A DNA stretch of 45,175 bases, from the NCBI GenBank assembly GCA_902792515.1, contig CADAZX010000018.1, positions 1 to 45,175 of the forward strand, given 5' to 3'. A program made the translations under genes and the position numbers. Of the stretch, positions 1-8,143 are shown one piece after another (the stretch's first letter is position 1; each line of letters starts with the position of its first letter). A model generated the notes under the pieces. The model saw only the letters and a program-made list of their open reading frames with translations. It searched no databases and was not told where the DNA came from. This DNA is from an uncultured Ruminococcus sp. (GTDB taxonomy: Bacteria; Bacillota; Clostridia; UBA1212).

Positions 1-99
1 CCCGCCGTAAGCGGGGTACGAACAGGTGATTTCGCCGTCAAATTCGAGACTGACATTGGCGACCGTGTCCTCTTCGGGATACAGATAAATGACCGGCTT
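1..99. repeat. 99-bp exact repeat, copy A (partner 1169-1267)
   Basis: Bases 1-99 match 1169-1267 without a mismatch by my reading. The match ends abruptly at the start of the KPVIYLYP module, and the flanking coding sequence is clearly diverged. The left end of the repeat lies outside the window. Confidence 0.9.
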
Positions 100-519
100 T
101 GCGTAAACGGTTTCATTCGATTTCTTGCCGTCGAGGCGGGCGCGCTTAACGCTCCTGACCGTGTGCTCCGTGTTCCACTGCTCAAATTCACCGGGGCCCG
201 GAGCTTCCACGGTGGTGGACCTGTTTTCTGCAATGTAGTCCTCGCCCTTGAAGACAATTCTAACGGTGTTGAATACCTGATACTGAGCGTCGGCGCCGGG
301 AAGACATACAAAAACGTCTTCGCGGAAACTGCCTCTGCCGATAAAGCCGTCCGCGGTGACGGCATAAACGTATACATGGGCTACGTACCACTTTTCGGGG
401 TCAGGCGTAAAGCCGCTTCCGCTATCCCATTCGATCTCTTCCGGGTGCTGCGGAGAATTGCAGGACCAACACGCGGCTGCAAGCACCAGAATAAGCAGAA
501 CGCTCAAGAGTTTTTTCAT
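1..519 (-). CDS. Lipoprotein with KPVIYLYP domain, copy 1 (3' end outside window)
   Basis: This gene starts at an ATG at 519 and runs off the left edge of the window, so only 173 residues are seen. A GGAG ribosome site lies just upstream. The N-terminus is a signal peptide with lipobox L-A-A-A-C near residue 17, so it should be a membrane-anchored surface lipoprotein. Residues about 35-120 form a module beginning TPDPEKWYVA, followed by KPVIYLYPEEDTVANVSLEF, the start of a second module. I do not recognise a named family or a function. It is the intact-looking sister of the gene at 725-1722: the signal peptides are almost identical, the middle is diverged, and bases 1-99 are identical to 1169-1267. 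Confidence 0.75.
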   Translation of the reverse strand, partial: MKKLLSVLLILVLAAACWSCNSPQHPEEIEWDSGSGFTPDPEKWYVAHVYVYAVTADGFIGRGSFREDVFVCLPGADAQYQVFNTVRIVFKGEDYIAENRSTTVEAPGPGEFEQWNTEHTVRSVKRARLDGKKSNETVYAKPVIYLYPEEDTVANVSLEFDGEITCSYPAYGG

Positions 520-652
520 GTCGGGTCTCCTTTCGTACAGGTACTTTTTATCCAAGCCTATTATAATATATAAAGAGGAAATTGTTGTTACAAAAAGTTG
601 TTACAAAAAGGTATCGGCCGCGGTAGAAAACGGCGGGTAAGTTGCAGGAGTA

Positions 653-677
653 CGGGCGGAGACGTGCGGCCCGCCCG
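653..677 (-). terminator. Hairpin downstream of lipoprotein copy 2
   Basis: The arms CGGGCGG and CCGCCCG form a hairpin, preceded on the minus strand by a run of six T. The T-run lies before the hairpin rather than after it, so this is only a possible terminator or processing signal between the two lipoprotein genes. The spacer 520-724 otherwise holds the copy 1 promoter region (an ATTATA at about 560-565, read as TATAAT on the minus strand) and two direct GTTGTTACAAAAAG units. Confidence 0.35.
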
Positions 678-724
678 AAAAGTGTGAAAAAACTGCGTGA
701 ATGAGGCTCGTTCAAGCGGTAAGC

Positions 725-1722
725 TCAGCCCGCGATTCCGCCGCCCCATTCGACCACCGTGAACCCTTCACGCACAGGAGTCACTATCTCCTGCGGCGCG
801 ATTTCGACCGGTTCTTCAAGCGGCTTGTAAACCATGTACACGCGGATGACGGTATCCGGTTCCGGCTCGACGGTGAGCTTCACGGCCTTCGAATACTCTT
901 CCACCGGGAACGAAATCAGGTTGTAGGGGTTGGCTTCCAGAACCGGCAGCCAGTAGATTATGAACTCGTTCGCTTCCCGGAAGCTGAGACCGAGCCGCGG
1001 CAGAATGTCCGCCAAAAATTCAGCGGAGTCGGAACCTTTCACGCAGAAACCTACGGTCATGTCAAACGAGTCGCCACCTCTGCCTTCCCAGTAGAGCGCG
1101 TAGTAGCGGTTGCCGTCCGGGAACGTCAGCGTGCCGTCGGGGGAGGCGGTGAAGTTCTGCCAGCCGTTCCCGCCGTAAGCGGGGTACGAACAGGTGATTT
1201 CGCCGTCAAATTCGAGACTGACATTGGCGACCGTGTCCTCTTCGGGATACAGATAAATGACCGGCTTCCTGCCTTGTAGTCGGCGAGGCGGGCGCTCTCC
1301 ACGCGTTTGACCGTGTATTCGGTGGCCCACTGCTCCGTTTCATTATTTACGGGAAATACATAGTCGGTGACCCTGTGCTCCGCGACGTAATCCTCGCCCT
1401 TGAAGACGATTCTGACTGTATTGCAGATCTGATACTGGGTGTCGGCGCCGGGAAGACAGACGAAAACGTCTTTGCGAAAACTGCCGCTGCCGATAAAACC
1501 GTCCGCAGATAAGGCTTGAACGTAAATATAGGCCACGTACCATTTTTCCGGGTCAGGCGTAAAGCCGCTTCCGCTGACCTGTTCCGCGTCATGCTCCGCT
1601 GCAGGATCGGAGGTTGCGGCCGGATAGGGGTCGTTGACCGATTCCGGGTGCTGCGGAGAATTGCAGGACCAGCACGCGGCTGCAAGCGCCAGAATAAGCA
1701 GAAAGCTCAAGAGTCTTTTCAT
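725..1722 (-). pseudogene. Lipoprotein with KPVIYLYP domain, copy 2, frameshifted
   Basis: The start is an ATG at 1722 with a GGAG site upstream, a signal peptide and lipobox A-A-A-C. The first frame encodes the signal peptide and an N-terminal module similar to copy 1 as far as about 1268. The reading frame then has to shift to continue with KPVIYLYPEEDTV and a module of about 180 residues ending at the TGA at 725. An intact protein would be about 330 residues. The second module has a beta-rich look, with GEITCSYPAYGGNGW, YALYWEG and ANEFIIYWLPVLEANPYNL, a pattern I associate with unnamed clostridial surface proteins. The shift sits exactly where the 99-bp identity with copy 1 begins. It could be a pseudogene, a recombination scar or a sequencing error. 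Confidence 0.65.
1169..1267. repeat. 99-bp exact repeat, copy B (partner 1-99)
   Basis: Identical to bases 1-99. The right boundary coincides with the frameshift in the copy 2 gene, which suggests unequal recombination or gene conversion between the tandem genes. Confidence 0.9.
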
Positions 1723-1768
1723 TTCGGGTCTCCTTTCGTACAGGTGCTTTTTACAATTCTATTGTATC

Positions 1769-1820
1769 AAAAAAGAGAGGGAAATGTTGTTACAAATAAT
1801 GTAACCGCGTTTCCCCCTCT
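1769..1820 (-). terminator. Rho-independent terminator of the DUF937 gene
   Basis: On the minus strand, a stem GAGGGGGAAA / TTTCCCTCTC encloses an inner TTAC/GTAA pairing and is followed by six T. It begins a few bases after the stop codon at 1828. Confidence 0.75.
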
Positions 1821-1827
1821 TTAGCGC

Positions 1828-2559
1828 TTATTTCCCGGTGATCAGTCCGAGAAGCGAGCCGAGAATGCCGCCGCCGTTTCCGGAGCTGTCGTCATCGTCC
1901 TTCTTGTCGTCTTTTTTGTCAGTTTTTTTCTTGCCCGAGGTCTTCTTTTTGGAGGAAGTTGTTGTCGCGGGCTTTTTCTTGGAGGTCTTCTTTTTGCCGG
2001 CCGTTGTCGTCTGAGTCTCCTCCTCGTCGGCGGTGTTGGTCGAGACGCTCGAGATGAGGCCGGTCAGAAGGCTGCCGACGTCGACGTTGGAGAGCAGGGT
2101 GCTCATGAGGCCGCCGATTCCGGACGCGTTGTTGGACTGCGCGTCGCTGCCGGACGATGCCTGGTTGCCGAGAAGGTTCATGAAAAGGGGCGCCGCGGCG
2201 GAGAGAATTCCGTTTGCCTTGGCCTTGGTGACGCCCGCTTCTTCAGCGGCTTTCTTCACTGTCTCGTCCTTTTTGCTGCCGAGAAGGTGGCCGATGATCT
2301 TGCTGCCGTCGCTGAGATCGACTCCGGACAAAAACGAACCGAGGTCCCTTGTACCGTCGCCGGAGTGATTTGAAAGCGCCTTCACGAACGAGGAGGCCGT
2401 CGCATTGTCCTGCGCCTGCTTCACCGCGCCGTCAACGAGCGACGGAAGCGCCGACGACAGAACGCTTTTAACGCTTTTCTGAGTTGTGCCGGCCGCGTTG
2501 CCGATGCCCTTTACGGCTTCGCTGCCGAGCATTGTTTTCATAATCGAATTGATGTCCAT
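1828..2559 (-). CDS. DUF937 family protein
   Basis: This 243-residue protein starts MDINSIMKTMLGSEAVKGIG with GGAG-type spacing upstream (CAGGAGAAAC before the ATG). Residues 1-170 match the DUF937 pattern: alternating Ser/Ala/Gly-rich helices, a GSKKDETVKKAAEEAGV stretch, and ILSAAAPLFMNLLG. Members of this family have no established enzymatic role, and YidB-like relatives are small helical proteins. Residues about 180-225 are a Lys/Thr/Ser/Asp-rich low-complexity linker, and the protein ends in a Gly-rich hydrophobic segment (GGGILGSLLGLITGK) that could touch the membrane. There is no signal peptide. It has its own promoter and terminator, so it is a single-gene unit. Confidence 0.8.
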   Translation of the reverse strand: MDINSIMKTMLGSEAVKGIGNAAGTTQKSVKSVLSSALPSLVDGAVKQAQDNATASSFVKALSNHSGDGTRDLGSFLSGVDLSDGSKIIGHLLGSKKDETVKKAAEEAGVTKAKANGILSAAAPLFMNLLGNQASSGSDAQSNNASGIGGLMSTLLSNVDVGSLLTGLISSVSTNTADEEETQTTTAGKKKTSKKKPATTTSSKKKTSGKKKTDKKDDKKDDDDSSGNGGGILGSLLGLITGK

Positions 2560-2662
2560 AATGTTTCTCCTGTTACTGCTTGGTTGTTACAGTTAAGTTC
2601 AAACTTTTCCGTTTCGGCCGCCGTCTGCGCGGGCGGCGGGTTTCCACTTTTTCTACTCGAAA

Positions 2663-2691
2663 ATTGTACCTCAAACCGCGCGAAAAGTCAA
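2663..2691 (-). promoter_or_regulatory. Promoter of the DUF937 gene
   Basis: On the minus strand, TTGACT and TACAAT are separated by 17 bases. The -10 box lies about 100 bases before the ATG at 2559. Confidence 0.7.
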
Positions 2692-2763
2692 TAATTCCGC
2701 AAGCAAGTGGCAGAGGTTTGGGGGTTTCTTTAAGGAGTGTGCCGCGTGAGGCAACGTTCCGCT

Positions 2764-4059
2764 TTACTGCAGCATCGTCTTTTTGTGCGACAGCGTGATC
2801 TGCGAATAGATAAGCGCCGCGATGACAAACATTAGGGAGATCGCGGATTGGATCTGCTGGGCGTAGACCGTCATACCGAAGAGCCTGTTCCCGTTCGCCT
2901 GGATTACCGCGAGAAGCCTTCCCGACCCGAGCGTGCACAAAAAGCCGAACAGCCCCGCGATGCAGTCCTTCAGCGCCGCCGCCTGCACGAAATACTTCAC
3001 GTCCACGAACGAGTAGGTGATGTTGATCATGTTCTGGTACGTTCCCGCCTGGCTGAGGCTGTAAAGGATCACGAAAACGATAATGAGCCAGCGCGACCCG
3101 GGTGCGGTGAAAATGTTGACGGCGAACGCGGTGGCGGCAACGGTGAGCGCGAGCTGGATCCCGCGCACGTACCCGTGTTTGTCGGAAAACTTCCCGAAAA
3201 GCTTCGAGACGAGGAACCTCCCCAGAACGCCTGCGATATTAATGATTTGTATCTGCCCGAGCGTGTAAAAAAGCTCCTCCTGCTTGTACGTGCCCAGAAA
3301 GCCGATTGACGTGTAGACCGCGCCCCACCACAGGCATTTGAGGATAATTGTGTGGACGTAGTTCCTGTTGCCGAGCGTGTTGCGCATCACCTCGCGCATG
3401 CCGGGAATCTCCTTCTTTTCGCCGTCCGAAGAGTCCTTTTTTATGCACATCAGGCAGACAAAATCGGCCGCGCAGAAGACGAACATGCAGACGCTCGCGA
3501 GCAGAAAGCCTTTTTCGGGAGAGCCGGACTCGCTCAGCTTGTCGATCGAGTAGCCGAGCAGGAGCGAGACGAAAATGCCGGAAAACAGCGACACCATTTC
3601 CTTTGTCGACGAAAAGCTCCCGCGCTTGTGCGGGTCGACGAACGAGCTGCCCCACTTGTAGATCAGCGACGTCACGAAGTAGTTCCCGAAATACGCGGTC
3701 AGAATGCAGACGATGAACACCGCGCGCCTCGCCCCGTTGTTGAAAGGCAGGAACGGGATCAGATAGAGGCAGGAAAACAGAACCTGCGCGGCTGTGTGGA
3801 AAATGATTGCGGTCCGTTTTGTGTTCCGGATCCGGCCCATCAGAAGGACGGAAAAAATCTGGAAGAGAAACGAGAGCGATATAAAGGACGAAATGATGCC
3901 GCACAGTGCGTCGCTCGTCCCGAAATACTTCAGCAGCTTGGCGATGAACGCGTCCGCGACAAGCGTCGCGACGAAATACTCGAACATGCACTCGATAACG
4001 TACGCCCTGCGCGACCGTTTGTACTCTTTGCTGTCAAAAACGTTTGATGTGTCAGTCAT
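2764..4059 (-). CDS. MFS transporter
   Basis: This 431-residue polytopic membrane protein has about 12 hydrophobic segments and the short charged loops expected of the Major Facilitator Superfamily. A loop GRIRNTKRTAIIF near residue 75 sits where the family has its G-x-x-x-D-R/K-x-G-R/K-like motif after helix 2. A second, KFSDKHGYVRG near residue 295, is the equivalent loop in the second half. The N-terminal 20 residues are charged and cytoplasmic. The substrate cannot be told from the sequence; relatives are found among sugar and peptide carriers. It is transcribed alone. A TATAAT on the minus strand (4155-4160) lies in the divergent spacer to the next plus-strand genes. Confidence 0.8.
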   Translation of the reverse strand: MTDTSNVFDSKEYKRSRRAYVIECMFEYFVATLVADAFIAKLLKYFGTSDALCGIISSFISLSFLFQIFSVLLMGRIRNTKRTAIIFHTAAQVLFSCLYLIPFLPFNNGARRAVFIVCILTAYFGNYFVTSLIYKWGSSFVDPHKRGSFSSTKEMVSLFSGIFVSLLLGYSIDKLSESGSPEKGFLLASVCMFVFCAADFVCLMCIKKDSSDGEKKEIPGMREVMRNTLGNRNYVHTIILKCLWWGAVYTSIGFLGTYKQEELFYTLGQIQIINIAGVLGRFLVSKLFGKFSDKHGYVRGIQLALTVAATAFAVNIFTAPGSRWLIIVFVILYSLSQAGTYQNMINITYSFVDVKYFVQAAALKDCIAGLFGFLCTLGSGRLLAVIQANGNRLFGMTVYAQQIQSAISLMFVIAALIYSQITLSHKKTMLQ

Positions 4060-4213
4060 TTTTACCGTTAACTCCGGTTTGGTGTTTGTCCGGACTCCTT
4101 ATGTTTTGCGCTCGGGCGCCTTCCGGCGGAAGCGCTCCCGGAGCCGGTGGGTGAATTATACACCAAAAAAGCGGTTCCGTTACCACCTTTTTACACGTAT
4201 TTTAGAAAGACGC

Positions 4214-4242
4214 TTGAAATTTCGGGTTGCCGGTTGTAACAT
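4214..4242 (+). promoter_or_regulatory. Promoter of the 4354-5583 cluster
   Basis: TTGAAA, a 17-base spacer, then TAACAT. It lies in the divergent 294-base spacer upstream of the ATG at 4354. The remainder of the spacer holds short GGTTAGCG repeats near 4307-4326 and nothing else I can name. Confidence 0.55.
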
Positions 4243-4353
4243 AAGGGCGGGACTTGAATGATTTCCGCGGGCGGCGCCGCACGGAGCGTTTTAACTTACA
4301 TGCGGTTAGCGGCTATCGGTTAGCGACAGCCGGAAAATACAAGAGGTGGTTTT

Positions 4354-4719
4354 ATGAGATTTTCCGCAGGCCGGTATTTTTTCGAAATTCCGGACAAATG
4401 GAAAGACATTGCCGGCGTCAGGCGAAAAGGCGCGAGGGTCGACATCGTCCTTCTGTGGGAGGAGGAGCCGGGCTGCAGCGGGCTTCTGGCGAGCCTGAAA
4501 TGTCTGAAGCGGAGGATCGCGAAGCCGGACGGCGACACGGAGCTTTTGGGAAGGCTGCTCGGAGAAGACGGCGGGACCCTGTATTTGTACGCGGTTTACG
4601 GCAAAGAGGGCGCTGTCGGCGAGGCGAACGAGGACCTGTACTGGCGGCTTAGAGACAGGCTGTGGGAGGTTTTCGAGAGTGTCTGCCCCGCGGAAGGCTA
4701 CCGCCTGGAAAAGGACTGA
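4354..4719 (+). CDS. Small protein of unknown function
   Basis: This 121-residue soluble protein has no signal peptide. An AGAGGTGG ribosome site precedes the ATG. It starts MRFSAGRYFFEIPDKWKDI, which resembles the opening strand and 'P-x-x-W' of the PsbP/Mog1-like sandwich fold seen in many clostridial small proteins. That resemblance is weak and by eye only. A helix near the C-terminus (YWRLRDRLWEVFESV) fits the same fold. It heads a tight run of three small genes (4354, 4800, 5153), which suggests a common role. Its stop codon lies in a 10-bp tandem duplication (AGGACTGAAC at 4712 and 4722). Confidence 0.65.
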   Translation: MRFSAGRYFFEIPDKWKDIAGVRRKGARVDIVLLWEEEPGCSGLLASLKCLKRRIAKPDGDTELLGRLLGEDGGTLYLYAVYGKEGAVGEANEDLYWRLRDRLWEVFESVCPAEGYRLEKD

Positions 4720-4799
4720 ACAGGACTGAACCGCGCGTCCGGAACACGGCGCGGACATCTTAAATCAGCAGGAAAATCAGCAGGGAAACGGAGAAAAAT

Positions 4800-5150
4800 A
4801 TGGTTACGGAAAAACACGGCGGCCACTGGACCGCGTATTACGACCCGGATACGAACAGGTATTTCGCGCAGATCATGTACATCAGCCGCGAGGGTCTTGA
4901 GCAGTACAACTACGAAATATCGCAGGACGTTTTTGCGCGGCTCGGCACGTTCGGCGACGACCACGACAATATCGAACTGATCAAAAGCGCGAAAATGACG
5001 TACTCGTTCGAAAATACGATGTACGGCACGCTCGGACCCGAGAGGACGGTCTGGGATGAGGAAGCCCACGCGTCGATGAAGGAGACGGTCAAAAAGCAGA
5101 AAGAAAAAGCCGAAAAGAAGGAAAACAAAAAGGGGAAAAAGAAGAACTGA
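4800..5150 (+). CDS. Small acidic/basic-tailed protein of unknown function
   Basis: This 116-residue protein starts at an ATG preceded by a GGAG site. Residues 1-90 are a mixed alpha/beta region with TAYYDPDTNRYFAQIMYIS and many aromatic residues. Residues 91-116 are a Lys/Glu-rich tail (KKQKEKAEKKENKKGKKKN) that is probably disordered. No named family is recognised. The stop codon TGA at 5148 is two bases from the ATG at 5153, so translation of the next gene is probably coupled. The stretch before the gene contains a duplicated AAATCAGCAGG (about 4762-4785). Confidence 0.6.
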   Translation: MVTEKHGGHWTAYYDPDTNRYFAQIMYISREGLEQYNYEISQDVFARLGTFGDDHDNIELIKSAKMTYSFENTMYGTLGPERTVWDEEAHASMKETVKKQKEKAEKKENKKGKKKN

Positions 5151-5152
5151 CC

Positions 5153-5583
5153 ATGGAAAGAGCGGCTCGAACCCTTCCGGAGCCGGCGGCGCAAAGGAAT
5201 TTAACTCGCTTGTACAACTTGAGTACGATTTTGTCGAATTCTGCCTTCTCGAGGACCGCGACGGAAACGCTTTTAAAGATATGGGCGCGAACTGCCGGGT
5301 CACGGTCGACCGTTACGGCAACGACGTCGCCGCATATCACGAATACGACAAAAACGCGGAGATCGAGAAGAAAACGGTTGGCGACTACACGTTTGACTAT
5401 CAGAAATTCAACTATCTGAACATTCCCGACTGGCGGATGTACGTGATCAGAATCGAGCACAACCACGAGTATTACAGGTTTATTTACAACGTTAACGCGC
5501 AGGAATACGACGACGCGCAGGTCGAAAAATTCATGCAGACGATAAGCTTTATGCACCTGAGGTCAGGAGCGGCGGCGTTTTGA
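5153..5583 (+). pseudogene. Small protein of unknown function, frameshifted after the start
   Basis: A coding-like frame with no stop runs from about 5161 to the TGA at 5581 (SGSNPSGAGGAKEFNSLVQL, then EYDFVEFCLLEDRDGNAFKD, then GDYTFDYQKFNYLNIPDWRM). The first ATG in that frame is only at 5281, which would discard a clearly coding 40-residue segment and has no ribosome site. The ATG at 5153 reads into the right frame only if two bases of GAAAGAGCGG are removed, giving M-E-S-G-S-N. I therefore infer a small indel just after the start of a protein of about 142 residues. The end, VEKFMQTISFM, resembles the final helix of PsbP/Mog1-like small proteins. It could be a pseudogene or a sequence error. 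Confidence 0.55.
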
Positions 5584-5607
5584 GTCAGTTTATATGGGTG
5601 AATAATT

Positions 5608-5655
5608 AACCGCGGAAGCCGGCGTTTGTTTTGCGGCAGCCGCGGTTCTTTTTTG
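5608..5655 (+). terminator. Rho-independent terminator of the 4354-5583 cluster
   Basis: The arms AACCGCGG (5608-5615) and CCGCGGTT (5640-5647) are followed by C and six T. Confidence 0.75.
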
Positions 5656-5719
5656 CTCCTTTTTCCGGACCTGCGGGTCTTAGAAATGCTGTTTTCCCCT
5701 TTCATACCCGAGCCCGCAA

Positions 5720-7552
5720 TTAAGGGCAGACGGTCACTTTAACGTTAAAGTTGAGAGTGCCGGATACGGTGACTTTGACCGTAGCCGTGCCCGCGGAGAG
5801 CGGCTGAATGATGCCGCGTTCGCTTACCGAAATGACGGTGGAGTCGGACACTTCGTACGTAACGGGGTACCTGCGTGCGGGAACCATCTCCTCGTCGTTG
5901 AACGCCTCGCCCCACGTGGTGTCGGAAAAACGCACCAGACCGCGGATCTGCAGGCGGTGGCGGTCTGAAAGCGACAGTGTGTATTCGTCGATCACAGGCG
6001 TGAATTCCTTTATACTGCGCGGTATTGAACCGTGAAACGCTGAATAGTCGTCGTACACGTACACTTTTAGCTCGTTTTGGAAGCGGCCGTAGCGTACTGT
6101 GACGCGTGTCTCGCCGGCCTTGCCTTTCGGGTAGATCTGATTGCCTCTGATTGAGATAAGCGATCTGTCATACCCGGAGAATTTGAGTTTGTTCGTGTTT
6201 GTGATGTCGTGTGCGCCAAGCATCGGGTCGAGCCAGACGAAGGCGAACGTGCCGGAGCTGTCGTCCTTATAGAGCTCTACCGTTTTGTTTGTCGGAGCAA
6301 TGCCGATAACAGGCGGGTCGCTGTCGCGTTCAAGCAGGTAGCCTTCCTTCAGAATTCCGCGCTCCTCCGGGTTGACGGGCTCGGGTTCGCCGCGGTACAG
6401 TTCCAGCTTCACGCGCTGGAATGCGGTCGCCCATTTTCCCCAGTTGTTGTTCGTGCCGTCGCTGAACGCGTAGCCGACGAAAACAGGGTCCTTCAGCTGA
6501 ATGTGACCGTCCGGTCGCCGCGCAACGCCTACGTTGTGGGCAAACTTATAAAGCCCGGTACGCAGAAGCCCGGTCTGGCGGAACTTTAACCCGTCTTCCG
6601 ACTCCAGAACCGCGATGCCGCTGCTCTCTTTAAACCGCTCTTCGGTGCAGAACGCCACGAACTTTCCGGCGTCCTCAAGGTACGCCACGTCGCTCGAATC
6701 CTGCCCGTTGTGATTTTCGTAAACCTCGCCGCGCGAAACAAGCCTCGCCGGCCAGTCCTCTTTTGTGTCTGACGTGGAAAGAGCAAGAAAGTTGCCCTCG
6801 GGGCACACCCACGCGTAATACACGTACAAAACGCCGTCCACAACTATAAGGCTCGGTGCGCCGGCACCGTACTCAATGTCGGACTCGTCATAATAAATAA
6901 TAGGTGCGGGGTCGCCGCCCCAACCGGAGCCGTTCCACTTTTCGAACGGGCCCTCGGGAGATTTTGAACGTGCGACGAAAATGTTGTTGTTGATGCCGCC
7001 GCTGACGATGGTGGAGGTGTACGCAAGGTAGTAGTAGCCGCCGAAATACACGACCCCGGGGTCGCAGCAGGAATACCTGTCGTACGAATCCGCGCACGGC
7101 GTCAGAACGACCTTTTCGCCGCGGAACGTTTTCGAGTCGGTGGAGTGTTTCATGGAGATCCAGTCCCACTCTCCGGCGTAACCGTTGCAGGAAAACCATG
7201 CGTCGCACGTGCCGTCGGCGTAGTACATTATGGAGGGCCCGTAGCGGTATCCCGCGACGTCGACAGGTGGCGCGTAAACGATATCGGGCTCTCCCGCTGC
7301 CGTAACGCGGACGTGAACGTCCGGATCGGGAGCGACGCGTTCGAGCGTATCCTTAAAAAGGGAGCCTCTTTTCAAGCTTGCGGAGCAGCCGGCGAGGATC
7401 GCTGCGAAAAGGACTGCCGGCAGAAGCGCGAAACAGAGCGCTGTGCGGAGCGCGGAAACGTTTTTTGTGCCGGCCCGGTGTGCGCCGCGCGTTTCCGCGT
7501 TCTGTTTGCCGTGTGATTTTTTGTCTGCTGAATACTCCCTGCTGTTTTTCAT
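5720..7552 (-). CDS. GH43-like five-bladed propeller lipoprotein with Ig-like C-terminus
   Basis: This 610-residue protein has a long charged N-terminal region, a hydrophobic segment and lipobox I-L-A-G-C near residue 56, so it should be a lipid-anchored surface protein. Residues about 85-400 look like the five-bladed beta-propeller of the GH43/GH32 clan: repeated 'YRYGPSIMYYADGTCDAWFS', 'CCDPGVVYFGGYYYLAYTST', 'GAGAPSLIVVDGVLYVYYAW' and 'QDSSDVAYLEDAGKFVAF' strands. The usual acidic residues are plausible but cannot be assigned with certainty. Residues about 440-500 and 530-610 are beta domains, the last with the BIG2/Ig-like ending 'GIIQPLSAGTATVKVTV'. The likely role is binding or cleaving arabinose- or xylose-containing glycans outside the cell. 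The start at 7552 has no strong ribosome site, so an internal start is possible. Confidence 0.7.
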   Translation of the reverse strand: MKNSREYSADKKSHGKQNAETRGAHRAGTKNVSALRTALCFALLPAVLFAAILAGCSASLKRGSLFKDTLERVAPDPDVHVRVTAAGEPDIVYAPPVDVAGYRYGPSIMYYADGTCDAWFSCNGYAGEWDWISMKHSTDSKTFRGEKVVLTPCADSYDRYSCCDPGVVYFGGYYYLAYTSTIVSGGINNNIFVARSKSPEGPFEKWNGSGWGGDPAPIIYYDESDIEYGAGAPSLIVVDGVLYVYYAWVCPEGNFLALSTSDTKEDWPARLVSRGEVYENHNGQDSSDVAYLEDAGKFVAFCTEERFKESSGIAVLESEDGLKFRQTGLLRTGLYKFAHNVGVARRPDGHIQLKDPVFVGYAFSDGTNNNWGKWATAFQRVKLELYRGEPEPVNPEERGILKEGYLLERDSDPPVIGIAPTNKTVELYKDDSSGTFAFVWLDPMLGAHDITNTNKLKFSGYDRSLISIRGNQIYPKGKAGETRVTVRYGRFQNELKVYVYDDYSAFHGSIPRSIKEFTPVIDEYTLSLSDRHRLQIRGLVRFSDTTWGEAFNDEEMVPARRYPVTYEVSDSTVISVSERGIIQPLSAGTATVKVTVSGTLNFNVKVTVCP

Positions 7553-7810
7553 GTCATGCCTCTCTTCCGGCTGCTTTTTGCGAGCCTGTTTAACGGTAAT
7601 CTACCACCTTTTCAGATGTTTTTCAAGTACATGACAGCTCGACTCCATTCATCCCTCTACGTCCCTATTTTACCCGTTTTCGGCACTATTTTCTGTCCAA
7701 TTATGGCAGTTTTTAGGAAGTTGGATAGAAAAGTGATAGATAAAGTGCAAGTTTCGTCACTAATCCGGTCCGCCTTAAATCGATCTGGATTCCCATCGCA
7801 GCAGCTGCTT
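7553..7810. other. Spacer without recognised genes
   Basis: About 260 bases, markedly more AT-rich than the surrounding genes. I see no convincing open frame, terminator or RNA structure here. Confidence 0.5.
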
Positions 7811-8105
7811 TTACCGCTCTAATGCTAAAGCAATTATTCGCCCGATTTCATCTGCAAGGTACAAAGGTATGTTCAGCAAATTCCCGTCATACGATAGATT
7901 CCTCATTGACAGGCGGACACATAGTTTTGTCTGTTCACTATATACTCTGGCATAAGTAAAATCACGTTATTTTTAAGAAAAGCGTGATTGCAATAACGGA
8001 ATTCGTTATTTTTACGTGAGACGACCTCCCCCAAAGTTACAAGCCGATAACTGTCTTCAATTAAACTCGTTTGATTATTTCTTCGCGAGATTTCTTGTCA
8101 CTCAT
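7811..8105 (-). pseudogene. Degraded small gene in three reading frames
   Basis: On the minus strand a start ATGAGTGACAAG at 8105 follows the AlbA-type gene and has a GGAG site. It reads MSDKKSREEIIKRV and stops. A second frame continues with IEDSYRLVTLGEVVSRKNNE and FRYCNHAFLKNN. A third frame ends RDFTYARVYSEQTKLCVRLS, MRNLSYDGNLLNIPLYLADE and IGRIIALALER at a TAA at 7811. The protein-like character moves from frame to frame, which indicates a decayed gene of about 95-100 codons. The family is not recognised. An intact 31-codon frame (7811-7906) remains and could still be expressed. The region also holds the inverted repeat AATCACG...CGTGATT. Confidence 0.4.
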
Positions 8106-8143
8106 ATTTGGCTCCGTTGCAATTTGATGCCGAGAATCCATTT

